DNA from: Psilocybe azurescens
Lineage: Eukaryota > Basidiomycota > Agaricomycetes > Agaricales > Agrocybaceae
Assembly: GCA_023853785.1 (NCBI GenBank)
Contig: JAJIRX010000269.1
Span: forward strand, 1 to 58,583
Length of the DNA stretch: 58,583 nucleotides
Reading direction: 5' to 3'
Positions 57,692 through 58,583 of this stretch are shown one piece after another; the first letter of the stretch is position 1, and the number at the start of each line of letters is the position of its first letter. A program made the translations under genes and the position numbers. The notes below the pieces were generated by a model. It did no database searches. It was not told the DNA's origin and saw only the letters and a program-made list of their open reading frames with translations.

Positions 57692-58583
57692 ATGACCTCC
57701 ACCTCACTATCCAAGGCCGAAAAGTCTTACATCCAAGCAGGACTTCTCGCGACCCCTTCTTCACGCGCAGATGGACGCTCTCTGACCGATTACAGGGCCA
57801 TAGCCCTGGAGACATCCGTCGCGCCTCTCGCCAACGGCAGCGCGCGAGTGAGTATTGGTCGGAATCCACATGACGGATCAGGTGGGACTGAGGTCCTCGC
57901 CGCGGCAAAGCTCGAAGTTGAGAACTTGGAGCAAGGGAGCAGCGGCGTCGAAGGCGGAAGGATCGCTTGCTCAGTGACCTGGTATGTCCTTTTCATCATC
58001 ATCATCGCGTAGAAGCAGTAGAAGAAAAATAAAAACTCTTCGCATCCCATCTGAAATCTGAACAACACGAATAGCTAAAAATTCTTTATCTCACAAGGAA
58101 GCTCTCCAGCTGCATACCCACACCTCTCGTCCTCCGCACTGGACGACCTGCAATATGACATGAGCACCATCCTGCACGACACGCTCACCCACCGTTCTCT
58201 CCACCCCAAAAACCTCGGGATCCTGCCGGGAAAAAGGCGTGGCTGCTGAACCTCGACCTCGTTGTGCTCGTCGACTCGGGAAACATCTACGATGCGCTGT
58301 TCATGGCCGCGCGCGCGGCACTGTGGGACACCAAGGTCCCGCGCACGCGCAGCGTCGAGTACAAGGCACGCAAGAACGGTGCGGCGACGAGCGCAGCGAG
58401 CGTACCGGCGGGTCAGGCGATATGGACGTGGATGAGGAGGTTGTTAGTGGATTCGACACGCGCCAGATCCAGCACGCCACGGACTTCGAGCTCCCTGATT
58501 ATTGGGACGAAGGAGATGTGCTCGATGGAGGGAGCGCTGGCCGATCTGCGTCACCCTGAACTTCGTATGTATCTTCAAGGGAT
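57692..58583 (+). CDS. RRP42: Exosome ring subunit RRP42 (RNase PH fold), 5' part
   Basis: RRP42 is one of six RNase-PH-like ring proteins of the RNA exosome, structural rather than catalytic in fungi. ATG 57692 gives MTSTSLSKAEKSYIQAGLLA, then RADGRSLTDYRAIALETSVA, PLANGSARVSIG and TEVLAAAKLEVE. An intron (57981 to about 58108) leads to SPAAYPHLSSSALDDLQYDM, LHPKNLGILPG, AWLLNLDLVVLVDSGNIYDA, LFMAARAALWDTKVPRTRS and ATDFELPDYWDEGDVL. Frame breaks: A5 at 58231-58235 (one short, inside PGKKAW), near 58395-58420 and near 58530 before WPICVTLNF. The window ends inside the gene, so the C-terminal third is missing. Confidence 0.85.

Overview
The window is a piece of a filamentous basidiomycete genome, most likely an Agaricomycete (mushroom-forming fungus). 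The evidence is many introns of about 50-65 bp with GT-AG ends, a KDZ-type CxC5/CxC6 element, a Ty1/Copia element of a kind common in mushrooms, and fungal housekeeping genes (HRI1, DEF1, RFT1, FIG4, TSC2, GEN1, IMPDH, HMCES, RRP42) mixed with basidiomycete-type secreted, BTB-like and PARP-like proteins. All names come from reading translations by eye; no database search was run.

Layout. 1-10,000 is an AT-rich transposon block: the tail of an unknown gene, a broken KDZ-associated gene with a 10-bp palindromic repeat array, a solo LTR (3777-4131, target duplication ATATA), and a decayed Copia element (4934-9983) into which a second copy of the same solo LTR was inserted in reverse (8755-9182, target duplication CAAGC). 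10,367-28,400 holds HRI1, the RNA polymerase II degradation factor DEF1, a small Cys-rich secreted protein, a SAP-domain membrane protein, RFT1, FIG4, an NCS1 nucleobase permease and a secreted PAN-like protein. 28,400-30,443 is gene-free. 30,444-39,081 holds TSC2 (tuberin) and the Holliday-junction resolvase GEN1. 39,517-45,705 is the most unusual part: two head-to-head genes for zinc-module PARP-like proteins followed by a microbial-type poly(ADP-ribose) glycohydrolase gene, so candidate ADP-ribose writer and eraser lie side by side, next to GEN1. 47,256 onward holds IMPDH, a BTB-like protein, a small unknown gene, HMCES, a TFIID histone-fold subunit and the start of RRP42, cut by the window end.

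The PARP-like pair is notable in two ways. Each of six C-x2-C zinc modules is cut by a phase-0 intron at the identical place inside the C-x2-C, so modules are exon units. One gene keeps the H-Y-E residues of an ADP-ribosyltransferase while its partner has Leu and Met in place of His and Tyr.

Data quality matters here: at least twenty conserved reading frames are broken by a single missing or extra base, mostly in A, C, G or T runs (for example inside the TSC2 GAP motif, the PARG GGG-QEE signature and three places in IMPDH). These look like uncorrected homopolymer errors rather than decay, and all frame breaks should be read with that in mind.
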